A DNA stretch of 64,000 nucleotides from Curtobacterium sp. UNCCL20 (GCF_900101675.1 NZ_FNKG01000001.1:789378-853377); one strand, 5' to 3'; positions 35,120 through 44,682 are shown, counted from the first letter of the stretch. The notes: generated from the letters alone by a model not told the origin. A program made the numbers and translations.

Positions 35120-35904
35120 GCGACGAGGACCTCCACGCCGTGCGCGGCGAACGCTGCGGCGACCGAGACCGGCGGTTCGTCGTCGGTGACGATCCGCACG
35201 ATCGATGACGGCAGGTCGATGCGCGCAGCTCCGGTTCCCGGGAACTTGCTGCTGTCGGCGAGGACGGTGACCTCGTCGCACGCGTCGGCGATCGCCTGCT
35301 TGATGGGGACCTGCGCGATCGTGGTGTCACGCAGGTCGCCGCTCGCCGAGATGCCGCTGACGCCGAGGAAGGCGTGGTCGGCACGGATGAGTCGGAGCGA
35401 GTCGGTGGTCAGTGGACCGGACACCGAGTGGTACACGGGGTCGTAGTCGCCGGGGAGCAGCACGAGGTGCACGGCGTGGTCGTCCTTCAGGGCCTCGAAC
35501 ACGGCCATGTTGGCGGTGATCACGGTCACGGGACGCCCGCGCAGCAGGGTGGCGAGCTGCAGCACGGTCGTGCCGATGTCGAGGACCACGGTGTGACCGT
35601 CCTCGACGAGCGCGGCGGCTGCGGCGGCGATGCGGCGCTTCTGCTCGCGGTGGACGGTCTCGACCTCCGGGAAGGGTGCGTCCCCCTCGTGCCCGTCGCT
35701 GAGCACGGCACCACCGTGGGTGCGTCGCAGCAGGCCCGCGTCGTCGAGACGCTGCAGGTCCCGACGGATCGTCGCGACGCTCGAACCGGTTGCGGCAGCG
35801 AGGTCGGCGACCGACGCGGCGCGCGACGCACGGAGGTGGTCGAGGATGGCGAGATCGCGGATGTCCTTCACGCCTTCAGCATAGCGATCATTTTCGCTCA
35901 ACAT
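35116..35904 (-). CDS. DeoR-family sugar-responsive regulator
   Basis: The 262-residue repressor has an N-terminal DeoR HTH (about residues 20-50: ASVADLAAATGSSVATIRRD) and a C-terminal sensor with the conserved block VVLDIGTTVLQLA near 95 and the later HAFLGVSGI. Such sensors bind sugar phosphates, which fits the GH4 enzyme and kinase encoded alongside. ATG 35904 is the first ATG after the divergent region; a later GTG (18 codons in) is also possible. It probably controls both divergent operons from 35905-35987. Confidence 0.85.
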   Translation of the reverse strand: MLSENDRYAEGVKDIRDLAILDHLRASRAASVADLAAATGSSVATIRRDLQRLDDAGLLRRTHGGAVLSDGHEGDAPFPEVETVHREQKRRIAAAAAALVEDGHTVVLDIGTTVLQLATLLRGRPVTVITANMAVFEALKDDHAVHLVLLPGDYDPVYHSVSGPLTTDSLRLIRADHAFLGVSGISASGDLRDTTIAQVPIKQAIADACDEVTVLADSSKFPGTGAARIDLPSSIVRIVTDDEPPVSVAAAFAAHGVEVLVA

Positions 35905-35987
35905 GCAAACCTTTTCAAACAAAAAGATGCGTGGTTTCGATCGATCTGTGTTAGACAGTGCTCACACGCCGACCGATGGAGGCAGCG
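35905..35987. promoter_or_regulatory. Divergent regulatory region, DeoR and PfkB operons
   Basis: This AT-rich stretch contains CAAACCTTTTCAAAC (two CAAAC repeats 10 bases apart, 35906-35920) followed by AAAAAG. Direct repeats of this kind are typical DeoR sites. Local base composition is far below the surrounding GC level. Exact -10/-35 elements cannot be assigned with confidence. Confidence 0.5.
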
Positions 35988-36992
35988 ATGGATGACCGAC
36001 CGATCTCGAGCACCGATGCTGATGTGCTCGTCGCTGGCCTGCTGTTCTTCGACGCCGTGTTCGCGGACCTGCCGCACGCACCCGTGCTCGGACAGGAGAT
36101 CTGGACCCCGCACTTCGCGTGGACGCCGGGTGGCATCGCCAACTTCGCCATCGCCGCTGCGCGCCTCGGCGCGTCGACCGACGTCGCCGCCGTGATCGGC
36201 GACGACGAGCTCAGCGCACTCTGCCGAGCCACCCTCACTCGTGAGGGCATCGGCACCGGACTGCTCCGCCCGGCACCCGGTTGGTCGCTCCCCGTCAGCG
36301 CCTGCATCGGCCACGACGGCGACCGGGCGATCGTCACCGGTGGCACCGAGGCCCCCGTCCCCCTCCCCGACCTCCTGCCGGCCCACGGCGGACGAGTCGC
36401 GGCCCTGCACGTCGACGAGACCACCGCCGACTGGGTGCGCACGAGCGGCGACCGTGGCCTGCGCGTCTTCGCCGACGTCGGCTGGGACGCGACCGGCGCC
36501 TGGGACCCAGCGGTCCTCGACGCGATCGACGGCGCGTACGCGTTCACCCCGAACGACCGCGAAGCGATGGCCTACACGCGCACCGACGACCCGCTGGCCG
36601 CAGCACGTGCGCTCGCCGAACGCGTGCCGCTCAGCGTGGTCACGCTCGGCGCCGCCGGTGTCGTCGCCGTCGACTCCTCAACCGGAGAAGAGGTCGTCGC
36701 GCCGCCCGTCCGGGTGCGCGCAGTCGACGCGACCGGTGCCGGCGACGTGTTCTGCGCAGCCTTGGCGGTGGCCTCCCTGGAGGACCGCCCGCTCCGCGAG
36801 CGCATCGACCTCGCGGCCCTGGTCGCCGCGATCACCGTGTCCCGTCCCGGCGGCGCGTCCACCGCGCCCCGACGGGACGAACTCGCACCGTGGCTGGCTG
36901 CCAACCCGGCCGCCGCGGACCCGGACCGGTACGGCTTCGTCACCACGAGCCTCCCGGTGGCCACCGCCGAACCGGCGGACCGGACGCACTGA
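35988..36992 (+). CDS. PfkB-family carbohydrate kinase
   Basis: The 334-residue ribokinase-like kinase has the first signature in the glycine-rich TPGGIANFAIAAARLGA (about 44-60) and the second, DATGAGDVF, with the catalytic Asp near residue 250. The sugar is unknown; as the first gene of the importer/beta-galactosidase operon it could phosphorylate a released monosaccharide. ATG 35988 has GGAGG 6 nt upstream; ATG 35976 is in frame but has no ribosome site. Confidence 0.9.
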   Translation: MDDRPISSTDADVLVAGLLFFDAVFADLPHAPVLGQEIWTPHFAWTPGGIANFAIAAARLGASTDVAAVIGDDELSALCRATLTREGIGTGLLRPAPGWSLPVSACIGHDGDRAIVTGGTEAPVPLPDLLPAHGGRVAALHVDETTADWVRTSGDRGLRVFADVGWDATGAWDPAVLDAIDGAYAFTPNDREAMAYTRTDDPLAAARALAERVPLSVVTLGAAGVVAVDSSTGEEVVAPPVRVRAVDATGAGDVFCAALAVASLEDRPLRERIDLAALVAAITVSRPGGASTAPRRDELAPWLAANPAAADPDRYGFVTTSLPVATAEPADRTH

Positions 36993-37058
36993 CCCCCCGC
37001 ACCGACTCACTCCCCCCCCTCCCCTTCCCCGCCCTCCCACCCGACCCCAGGAGAACCC

Positions 37059-38324
37059 ATGCGTATCACCACGAAGCGACGCCGCACCGCCGCGGTCCTC
37101 GCCACCGCGGTCGCCGCGGCCCTCGTCCTCACCGGATGCTCCACCGGCTCGTCCGCCTCGACCGGCAAACTGACCGCCTGGCTCTGGCCCGGTGCCGTCG
37201 GCGACTCCGTCGTCTCGAGCGCGAAGAAGGAGTTCGCCTCCGACAAGCTGCAGGTGAACGTCATCGGCGGCGACTTCAAGCAGAAGCTCGTCACGACCTT
37301 CACCGGCAAGACGAACGTCCCGTCGATCACCGGCGTCAAGGGTGAGGACATGCCCTACTTCCTGCAGCAGTCCAGCCTCTTCACCGACCTGAAGTCGCTC
37401 GTCCCCGCGTCGTACCTCGCGCAGTTCCCGAAGTGGAAGCTCGCCGAGGCCACCACCGCCGACGGCAAGCTCATCGGCATCCCGACCGACATCGGCCCCT
37501 CGGCCCTGTTCTACCGGCAGGACGTCCTCGCCAAGGCCGGTCTGCCCAGCGAACCCGCCGCCGTCGCGGATGCCACGAGCACCTGGGACAAGTACTTCGC
37601 GTTCGGCAAGCAGCTGAAGGAGAAGACCGGTGCCTCGCTCGAGGTCTCGACGGGTGACGTGTTCAGCTGGTCGATGGCACAGGCCGACAGCGGCTTCGTG
37701 AGCAAGTCCGGCAAGTTCACCGGGGACAGCGCCACGGTCAAGCAGGCCTGGGACCGCGCGGTCACGGCCGAGAAGGCCGGCGTCGTCGCCAACATCGAGG
37801 ACGGCAGCCCCGACTGGGCCTCCGCGGTCAACCAGGGCAAGCTCCCCACCGTCATCGGTGCCGCGTGGCACGCGGGCGACATCAAGAGCGCCGCGCCGGA
37901 CACCTCGGGCGAGTGGCGGGTCACCGCGACCCCCGGTGGCCCGGGCAACGCCGGTGGCTCGTTCCTGACGATCCCGGCGGCGACGTCGGACAAGAAGGCC
38001 GCGCTCAAGGTCATCGAGGCGATGGTCGCCCCGTCCGCACAGGCCACGACCTACAGCCAGGTCGGCAACTTCCCGTCCTCGTCGAAAGCGCTCACCGAAT
38101 CGGCGCTCACCAAGGGTGACGCCTTCTTCGGCGGGCAGGACACCGTCTCGGTCTTCCAGAAGTCGATCGAGTCGATGCCGACGAAGTACACCAGCCCGTA
38201 CGACGCGCAGGTGTCCGCCCCGTACCTGACGGAACTCACGAACGTCCAGACCGGCAAGGACCCGGACAAGGCGTGGGCCGACGCGGTCAAGGCCGCGAAG
38301 TCGGCACTGGAATCAGCGAAGTGA
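37059..38324 (+). CDS. ABC sugar-binding lipoprotein (family 1)
   Basis: The 421-residue extracellular solute-binding protein has a lipobox LTGC with C27 after a basic, hydrophobic signal sequence, and family 1 features (GIPTDIGPSALFYRQDVL near 145). It delivers an oligosaccharide to the two permeases encoded next. ATG 37059 has AGGAG upstream. The stop overlaps the permease start (GTGA). Confidence 0.92.
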   Translation: MRITTKRRRTAAVLATAVAAALVLTGCSTGSSASTGKLTAWLWPGAVGDSVVSSAKKEFASDKLQVNVIGGDFKQKLVTTFTGKTNVPSITGVKGEDMPYFLQQSSLFTDLKSLVPASYLAQFPKWKLAEATTADGKLIGIPTDIGPSALFYRQDVLAKAGLPSEPAAVADATSTWDKYFAFGKQLKEKTGASLEVSTGDVFSWSMAQADSGFVSKSGKFTGDSATVKQAWDRAVTAEKAGVVANIEDGSPDWASAVNQGKLPTVIGAAWHAGDIKSAAPDTSGEWRVTATPGGPGNAGGSFLTIPAATSDKKAALKVIEAMVAPSAQATTYSQVGNFPSSSKALTESALTKGDAFFGGQDTVSVFQKSIESMPTKYTSPYDAQVSAPYLTELTNVQTGKDPDKAWADAVKAAKSALESAK

Positions 38325-39277
38325 CGACGTCAGTCGCGCCGTCGCTGGCGGGGCCGGGTCCAGCGACCCGACCCCGCCGGCGGGGCATCCGACGCACCTG
38401 GCCGATGTACCTCGCGGTCGCACCCTTCTTCATCCTGTTCATCGTCTTCGGGCTGTACCCGACGCTGTACTCGCTCGTGCTGTCGTTCCAGGACTGGAAC
38501 GGGCTCGGCGACCCCACCTGGGTCGGCCTGCAGAACTTCCAGAAGCTCTTCGCCGACCCGACGTTCTACCTGTCCATCCGGAACACGTTCGTCATCTTCG
38601 CGCTGTCGACGTTCCCGATGCTCGTCATCGCGATCGTCATCGCCGCGATGCTCAACTCGGCCGTCCGGTACAGCACCGCCTTCCGGATCGCCTACTTCAT
38701 CCCGAACATCACGTCGGTCGTCGCCATGGCGGTCCTGTTCGGATCGATCTTCGGGCAGAACTTCGGCCTGGCCAACACCCTGCTGCACGCCGTCGGGCTG
38801 CCGGCGGTGCCGTGGCTGAGCACCCCGTTCGGCATCCAGGTCACCGTCTCGCTGCTCATCACGTACCAGTGGACCGGGTACAACGCGATCATCTTCCTCG
38901 CGGGCATGCAGTCCATCGGCGGTGAGGTGTACGAAGCGGCGAAGATCGACGGCGCCGGCGCGTTCCGCAGCTTCTTCTCGATCACGCTCCCGCTGCTCCG
39001 CCCGACGGTGATCTTCGTGCTCGTCGTCAGCACCATCACGGGGCTGCAGAGCTTCACCGAGGCGCAGGTCCTCACCACCACCGCCGGGTCGACGAACAGC
39101 GGTGGCGCCGGGCAGGGCGGGCTGACCATGGTCCTGTACTTCTACCAGCAGGCCTTCGGCTTCAACCGCTTCGGCTACGGAGCAGCCATCGCGTGGGGCG
39201 TGTTCCTCATCGTCGTCGTCTTCACCATCATCAGCTGGCGCTTCACGGCCGGCCGGAAAGAGGAGGCACGGTCGTGA
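38321..39277 (+). CDS. ABC sugar permease, MalF type
   Basis: The 318-residue permease has six main hydrophobic spans and the ATPase-contacting EAA loop (VYEAAKIDGAGAFRSFFSI, about residues 206-224). It pairs with the next gene. GTG 38321 overlaps the upstream stop by four bases; no separate ribosome site is needed if coupled. No cognate ATPase gene is present; a shared MsiK-like ATPase elsewhere is expected. Confidence 0.92.
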   Translation: MTTSVAPSLAGPGPATRPRRRGIRRTWPMYLAVAPFFILFIVFGLYPTLYSLVLSFQDWNGLGDPTWVGLQNFQKLFADPTFYLSIRNTFVIFALSTFPMLVIAIVIAAMLNSAVRYSTAFRIAYFIPNITSVVAMAVLFGSIFGQNFGLANTLLHAVGLPAVPWLSTPFGIQVTVSLLITYQWTGYNAIIFLAGMQSIGGEVYEAAKIDGAGAFRSFFSITLPLLRPTVIFVLVVSTITGLQSFTEAQVLTTTAGSTNSGGAGQGGLTMVLYFYQQAFGFNRFGYGAAIAWGVFLIVVVFTIISWRFTAGRKEEARS

Positions 39278-40164
39278 CCGTCCTGAGCCGATCGACCACC
39301 GCTGCACCAGCGAGCCGGGCCGCGGTCACCCGCCGTCGGCGTCGCGGACCGGGCGCCCCGCGCGTCGTGCTCTACACGCTGCTCACCGTCGGCGCCGTGG
39401 TCTCGATCTTCCCGCTGTACTGGCTGTTCGTGATGGCGAGCAACACCACGAGCGACATCTACAAGTCGCCGCCGGTGTTCGTGCCCGGGCCGTGGCTCTT
39501 CGACAACATCGGCCAGGTGTTCGACAAGATCGACTTCGGCGGGGCGCTCCTCAACACCGTCATCGTGTCGTGCAGTGTCACGGTCCTCGTGCTGTTCTTC
39601 GACTCGCTCGCCGCGTTCACGTTCGCGAAGTTCGACTTCCCGCTCCGGAAGACCCTCTTCACGATCGTGCTGGTCACGTTCATGCTCCCGATGCAGCTGT
39701 CGATCATCCCGCAGTTCATCACCATGACGAACCTCGGCTGGGTGGGACACCTGCAGGCGCTCATCGTGCCGGCAGCGGCGAACGCGTTCGGCATCTTCTG
39801 GCTCCGGCAGTACATCCTGTCGAGCGTCCCGGACGAGCTGATGGACGCCGCGATGATCGACGGCGCCGGCTTCTTCCGCCAGTGGTGGACGGTCTGCATC
39901 CCGCTCATCCGGCCGGGCCTCGGCTTCCTCGGGATCTTCACGTTCATCGGCTCGTGGAACGACTACCTCTGGCCCCTCATCGTGCTGAACGACCCGAACC
40001 ACCTCACCCTGCAGGTCGCGATGGCACAGCTCAACACGACGTTCGCGAACAACTACAGCATGGTGATGGCGGGGGCACTGCTGTCCGTCCTGCCGCTGCT
40101 CGTGGTGTTCCTGATCGGTGCGCGCCAGTTCATCGGTGACATCGCGAAGGGCGCCATCAAGTGA
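39274..40164 (+). CDS. ABC sugar permease, MalG type
   Basis: The 296-residue permease has six spans and the EAA-like loop MDAAMIDGAGFFRQWW (about 189-204). GTG 39274 overlaps the MalF-type stop (GTGA) with AGGAGG upstream. Its own stop overlaps the GH2 gene start, keeping the operon contiguous. Confidence 0.92.
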   Translation: MTVLSRSTTAAPASRAAVTRRRRRGPGAPRVVLYTLLTVGAVVSIFPLYWLFVMASNTTSDIYKSPPVFVPGPWLFDNIGQVFDKIDFGGALLNTVIVSCSVTVLVLFFDSLAAFTFAKFDFPLRKTLFTIVLVTFMLPMQLSIIPQFITMTNLGWVGHLQALIVPAAANAFGIFWLRQYILSSVPDELMDAAMIDGAGFFRQWWTVCIPLIRPGLGFLGIFTFIGSWNDYLWPLIVLNDPNHLTLQVAMAQLNTTFANNYSMVMAGALLSVLPLLVVFLIGARQFIGDIAKGAIK

Positions 40165-43100
40165 GGGCTCCTGGTGCCATCCGACCGCTCGGTACGACGG
40201 CACCGGGGTCCGACACGCGGTTGCCGCCGAGGGCCCGCCTGCGGTCGGACGCGCGGTCGCTGTCACTGGACGGCACCTGGCGGTTCCGGCTGCACGACCG
40301 GGCGCCGCGCGACGAGGTCGACGGCGTCCCACCGTTCACGGCAGGGGGCACCGACGTGGCAGACGGTGCCGGTGACGGATGGTCCGACATCACCGTTCCC
40401 TCGCACTGGCCCCTGCACGGCCACGGCGCGCCCTGGTACACGAACATCCGGTACCCGTTCCCGGTCGACCCGCCGCACGTCCCCGACCAGAACCCGACCG
40501 GCGACCACGTCCGTACGGTCGGACTCCCGGAGTGGTGGCCGACGGACGGCCGGACCGTGCTCCGCCTCGACGGCGCCGAATCGCTCGCCCGCGTGTGGGT
40601 GAACCGGCGCCCGGTCGGGTGGTCGACGGGGAGCCGGCTGACGACGGAGTACGACGTCACGGAACACCTGCGGCCCGGCGCGAACACGATCGCGATCCGC
40701 GTGCACCAGTGGTCCCAGGGCAGTTACCTCGAGGACCAGGACCAGTGGTGGCTCCCCGGACTCTTCCGGTCCGTCACCCTCGAGCACCGCCCCGACGGTG
40801 GCCTCGACGACGTCTTCGTCACCGCCGACCGTGATCCCGTGACCGGACACGGCACCCTGGTCGTCGAGACGGTCACCACCGCCTCCGAGGTCACGGTCCG
40901 TCTGTCCGGGACCGGCCTGGAGGCGCGGATCACCCCCGGCACGCCCGCCCACCTCGACGTCGGCCCGGTCGACGCGTGGTCCGCCGAGGACCCGCGACTC
41001 CACGACCTCACCGTCGCCACCGAGTCCGAGACCGTCCGGATGCGTGTCGGGTTCCGACGCATCGAGGTGGTCGGCGACCGACTGCTGGCGAACGGCGTGC
41101 CCCTCGTGTTCCACGGGGTGAACCGCCACGAGACCCACCCCGACCTCGGCCGGGTCTTCGACGAGGTCGCGGTCCGCGCCGACCTGTCGCTCATGAAGCA
41201 GCACGGGGTGCAGGCGATCCGCACGGCGCACCAGCCGCCGCACCCCCGGTTCCTCGAACTCGCGGACGAGTACGGCTTCTGGGTCGTGCTCGAGTGCGAC
41301 CTCGAGACGCACGGCTTCTGGGAGGTCGACTGGATCGGCAACCCCTCGGACGACCCGGCCTGGCGGGACGCCTTCCTCGACCGCGTCCGCCGCACCGTCG
41401 AGCGCGACAAGAACCACCCCTGCGTCGTGATGTGGTCACTCGGCAACGAGTCCGGCACCGGCCGGAACCTCGCCGCGATGGCCGACTGGATCCGCCGCCG
41501 CGACCCGTCCCGCCCCGTCCACTACGAGGGCGACACCGAGGGCGCGTACACCGACGTGTACTCGCGGATGTACCCGACCATGGAGGAGATCGACTCCGTC
41601 TGCGGCGACGTCACGATGCCGGTGCACGAGGTGGGTCCCGCCGCCGGCGCCCGGCAGCGGACGAAGCCGTTCATCCTCTGCGAGTACGGCCACGCGATGG
41701 GCAACGGCCCCGGGTCGCTCGCCGACTACCAGGAGCGGTTCGAGCGCTGGCCGCGGCTGCACGGCGGGTTCGTCTGGGAGTGGCGCGACCACGGCCTCCG
41801 GACCCGCACGGCCGACGGCACCGAGTACTTCGGCCACGGCGGGGACTTCGCCGAGCCCGTGCACGACGGCGTCTTCGTGATGGACGGGCTCGTCCTGTCG
41901 GACGGCACCCCGAGCCCGGCGCTCGCCGACCTCGCGGCGCTGTGGGCCCCGGTGCGGTTCACCCGCGCGGGCTCCTCGCTCACGGTCCGGAACCGCCGGG
42001 CACACGCCGACGCGGCGGACCTGGCCGTGGCGTGGGAGCTGACCGTCGACGGACGGGTGGTCGACGACGGTGCGCTGGACGTGCCTCCCGTCCGACCCGG
42101 ACGCGACGTGACGGTCGCACTGCCGAGCGACGCGATCGCACCACGGCGCGGCCGGGAGGCGCACCTCACCTTCCGCGCGACGTTGCGGCGGGGAGCGGTG
42201 TGGGCGCCACACGGCCACGTGGTCGCGACGACCCAGATCGCCGTCGACGTGGTGCACCGGCGGCCGGCGGCACGCGACTCCGGTCCGTTGCCGACCGCGG
42301 CGGTCTTCGACGAGGACGGATCGTTGCGTTCGTGGCAGGGCGTGGACGTCCGCGCCCTCGTGCCGGAACTCTGGCGGGCGCCCACCGAGAACGACCGAGC
42401 GTCGGGCCAGGGCTCCTACGAGACGAGCTGGCCGGAACTCAGCTCCGGGCGCGGCGACGAGTCCGTACCGCCGTCGGCCGACCGCTGGCGGGAGCGCGGG
42501 CTCGATCGCCTGACGCACCGTGTCACCGCCGTCGAGCGGGACGGAGGCGCCCTCGTGCAGCGGATGCGGTCGATGCCCGCCGGTACGGGCTCCGGCATCG
42601 ACTCGGAGTTCCGCTGGACTCCCGACGGCGACGACCTCCGGCTCCGCTGGAGCGCCGTGCCCATCGGACCGTGGGACTGCACGTGGCCCCGGATCGGCCT
42701 GCACCTCGACCTGCCGAGCACCCTGGGCGACCGCGCCGCATGGTGGGGGACCGGGCCGCACGAGTCCTACGCCGACGCCGCCAACGGCGTGGTGGTCGGG
42801 CGGTTCGAGCGGGCCGTCGACGCCCTCGGCATCCGGTACGCCCGCCCGCAGGAAACCGGTCATCGCCCGGGCCTCCGCGAGCTCCGGATCGGGTCGCTCG
42901 CCATCGATGCCCGTCGTGGTGCGGGCGTCGACCTGCCCGGGTTCCAGCTCGCTCGGCACAGTGCGCAGGAGTGGGACGCCGCGGAGCACCCGCACGAGCT
43001 CCCGGCGTCCGACCGGCTGCACCTGTACCTCGACGCGGCACAGCACGGGCTCGGGTCGCGCGCCTGTGGTCCGGACGTGCTGCCGCGGTACGCGCTCTGG

Positions 43101-43196
43101 CCGCGGCAGGTCGCCCTCGACCTGGTGTTCCGAGTGGATCCGCCGGCGGCGGACGGCGCGCCCGGGGGTGCGTCGCCGGATCCCGCATCCGCCTGA
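40161..43196 (+). CDS. Beta-galactosidase, glycoside hydrolase family 2 (LacZ-like)
   Basis: The 1011-residue enzyme has the LacZ architecture: sugar-binding jelly roll (about 35-210), Ig-like domain, TIM barrel with acid/base E430 in SLGNESG and nucleophile E508 in LCEYGHAMGNGPG, another Ig-like domain, and the C-terminal Bgal small-chain domain. No signal peptide, so it hydrolyses imported beta-galactosides in the cytoplasm. GTG 40161 overlaps the permease stop by four bases. Last gene of the PfkB operon. Confidence 0.95.
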   Translation: MRAPGAIRPLGTTAPGSDTRLPPRARLRSDARSLSLDGTWRFRLHDRAPRDEVDGVPPFTAGGTDVADGAGDGWSDITVPSHWPLHGHGAPWYTNIRYPFPVDPPHVPDQNPTGDHVRTVGLPEWWPTDGRTVLRLDGAESLARVWVNRRPVGWSTGSRLTTEYDVTEHLRPGANTIAIRVHQWSQGSYLEDQDQWWLPGLFRSVTLEHRPDGGLDDVFVTADRDPVTGHGTLVVETVTTASEVTVRLSGTGLEARITPGTPAHLDVGPVDAWSAEDPRLHDLTVATESETVRMRVGFRRIEVVGDRLLANGVPLVFHGVNRHETHPDLGRVFDEVAVRADLSLMKQHGVQAIRTAHQPPHPRFLELADEYGFWVVLECDLETHGFWEVDWIGNPSDDPAWRDAFLDRVRRTVERDKNHPCVVMWSLGNESGTGRNLAAMADWIRRRDPSRPVHYEGDTEGAYTDVYSRMYPTMEEIDSVCGDVTMPVHEVGPAAGARQRTKPFILCEYGHAMGNGPGSLADYQERFERWPRLHGGFVWEWRDHGLRTRTADGTEYFGHGGDFAEPVHDGVFVMDGLVLSDGTPSPALADLAALWAPVRFTRAGSSLTVRNRRAHADAADLAVAWELTVDGRVVDDGALDVPPVRPGRDVTVALPSDAIAPRRGREAHLTFRATLRRGAVWAPHGHVVATTQIAVDVVHRRPAARDSGPLPTAAVFDEDGSLRSWQGVDVRALVPELWRAPTENDRASGQGSYETSWPELSSGRGDESVPPSADRWRERGLDRLTHRVTAVERDGGALVQRMRSMPAGTGSGIDSEFRWTPDGDDLRLRWSAVPIGPWDCTWPRIGLHLDLPSTLGDRAAWWGTGPHESYADAANGVVVGRFERAVDALGIRYARPQETGHRPGLRELRIGSLAIDARRGAGVDLPGFQLARHSAQEWDAAEHPHELPASDRLHLYLDAAQHGLGSRACGPDVLPRYALWPRQVALDLVFRVDPPAADGAPGGASPDPASA

Positions 43197-43230
43197 ACCG
43201 ACCGCGCGACTGTCGTCCCGTTCGCCTAGC

Positions 43231-43250
43231 ATTCGAACACACGTTCGAAT
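43231..43250. promoter_or_regulatory. LexA-binding SOS box
   Basis: ATTCGAACACACGTTCGAAT has perfect 8-bp arms around ACAC and contains CGAAC-N4-GTTCG, the Gram-positive/actinobacterial LexA operator. It ends 13 bases before the small gene at 43264. Confidence 0.85.
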
Positions 43251-43263
43251 GATGGAGGTCGAG

Positions 43264-43524
43264 ATGATGCTCACGCGTGAGGTCGCCACGGTGTGGTGGG
43301 AGCGTGGCGTGCCGAACCGGATGGTGTGGCGGGAACGCCGGTGGCGGGTGTCGGACGCACCGACTCGGCTGACGGCGACGGCGGAGTACCTGCCGTCGGC
43401 GATGACGCACCCGCCGGAGCGGACGGTCGGGTGGCGGTTCCAGGTCAGTTCCGGCGACGACGTGGTCGTCGTCGACATCGCTCCGGAAGGGGACGGGTGG
43501 GTCGTCGCGCGGACGTGGCGCTGA
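43264..43524 (+). CDS. Small SOS-controlled protein, DUF6504-like
   Basis: The 86-residue protein has a beta-rich pattern with many Trp (VWWERG, FVW-like RMVWRERRWRV, VGWRFQV, WVVARTW) and resembles DUF6504 proteins, small partners found near actinobacterial imuA/imuB/dnaE2 mutagenesis genes. The similarity is by eye only. ATG 43264 has GGAGG 5 nt upstream; in-frame ATGs at 43249 and 43252 lie inside or beside the LexA box. The operator directly upstream predicts induction by DNA damage. Confidence 0.6.
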   Translation: MMLTREVATVWWERGVPNRMVWRERRWRVSDAPTRLTATAEYLPSAMTHPPERTVGWRFQVSSGDDVVVVDIAPEGDGWVVARTWR

Positions 43525-43596
43525 CGGCCGGGTGCCGTGCGTCAGGCGCGGGGTGTCCGGTGCTGCGGCTCAGGCGCACCGGCTCAAGGCACCGGC

Positions 43597-44619
43597 TCAG
43601 GCGCTGCCGCGCCAGACGACCTCGGTCGGCAGGATCAGTCCACCCGGTCCGTCGTCCGTCCCGGCGATCTGGGCGAGGACCTGCCGCGCGGCCTGCTCAC
43701 CGAGGGTGAGCGCGGGCTGCCGGACGGTGGACAGCGGCGGGTCGCACCGGAGGGCCCACGCACTGTCGTCGAACCCGACCACGCCCACGTCGCCCGGCAC
43801 CGTGCGGCCGCTGCGCTGCAGGACGTCCATCGCGCCAGCGGCCACGGCGTCGGATGCCGCGAACACCCCGTCGACGTCGGGCGCACGGTCGAGGAGCTCC
43901 CGCATCCCGTCGACACCGGCGGTGTAGCTGAACAGCGGGTTCCGGGCGACGAGCGACGGGTCGAACCGGTCGCCGAGCGCCGCGGTGAAGCCGGCGAGCC
44001 GGTCCTGCCCGGAGTCGCGGTCGAGTCCGGAGGCGAGCATGCCGATCCGCTGCCGGCCGGTGTCCACGAGCCGACGGGTGATCTGCTCGGCGGCAGCGCG
44101 GTTGTCGATGCCGATCCACGAGGTGTTCGCGGCGTCGGAGGGGTGCCCGACGAAGCACGCCGGCAGCCCGATCTCCTCGACGGCTCGCGTCACCGGGTCG
44201 CCGTCGCGGGCGGAGAGCACGATGGCGCCGTCGACGAACCCGCCGCGCAGGTACTCGACCACGCGTTCGTTGTCGCGGGCGGAGTCGACCATGATCGTCA
44301 CGAGCTGCTGGTCGGCTTCGGAGAGCACGGTGTTCGTGCCGATCAGGATGTTGCCGATGTTCGGGTCGTCGAGGACCTGGACGGACGGTTCGTGCACGAT
44401 GAGCGCGATGGCTCCGGAGCGCCGGGTGACCAGGCTCCGGGCGGCGGCGCTGCGGACGTAGCCGACGCGGCGGACGGCTTCCTGCACGGCTTCGCGGGCC
44501 TTCGGGGAGACGTACGGCTCGTCGTTGAGCACGCGCGAGACGGTGCCGCGGGAGAGCCCGGCCTCGTCCGCGACGTCCTGGATCGTCGCGCGTGGGCGGG
44601 CGGCTCGGACCTCGGACAT
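43597..44619 (-). CDS. LacI-family repressor
   Basis: The 340-residue repressor has a LacI HTH (residues 12-32, TIQDVADEAGLSRGTVSRVL) and a periplasmic-binding-like sensor domain ending with DDS-type blocks (VVGFDDSAWALRCDPPLSTV). It is divergent from the GH42 operon, whose upstream region has two perfect operators of the LacI/GalR type. ATG 44619 follows TATGGT (complement 44626-44631) by 6 nt, a leaderless-type spacing. The inducer is probably a galactoside breakdown product. Confidence 0.92.
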   Translation of the reverse strand: MSEVRAARPRATIQDVADEAGLSRGTVSRVLNDEPYVSPKAREAVQEAVRRVGYVRSAAARSLVTRRSGAIALIVHEPSVQVLDDPNIGNILIGTNTVLSEADQQLVTIMVDSARDNERVVEYLRGGFVDGAIVLSARDGDPVTRAVEEIGLPACFVGHPSDAANTSWIGIDNRAAAEQITRRLVDTGRQRIGMLASGLDRDSGQDRLAGFTAALGDRFDPSLVARNPLFSYTAGVDGMRELLDRAPDVDGVFAASDAVAAGAMDVLQRSGRTVPGDVGVVGFDDSAWALRCDPPLSTVRQPALTLGEQAARQVLAQIAGTDDGPGGLILPTEVVWRGSA

Positions 44620-44653
44620 CCGGCAACCATATCGGCCCTGTCATCCCTCGCGC

Positions 44654-44682
44654 TTGACATCGACCGTGTTCTGTCCCAAACT
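44654..44682 (+). promoter_or_regulatory. Candidate promoter of the GH42 operon
   Basis: TTGACA (44654-44659) and CAAACT (44677-44682) are separated by 17 bp. The first operator begins at the last base of the -10, so repressor binding would block initiation. Confidence 0.55.

Noticed and set aside
43552-43606. Tandem GC-rich repeats (CACCGGCTCA) as a terminator or att site
   Set aside because: Two imperfect direct repeats only; no stem or partner site was found.
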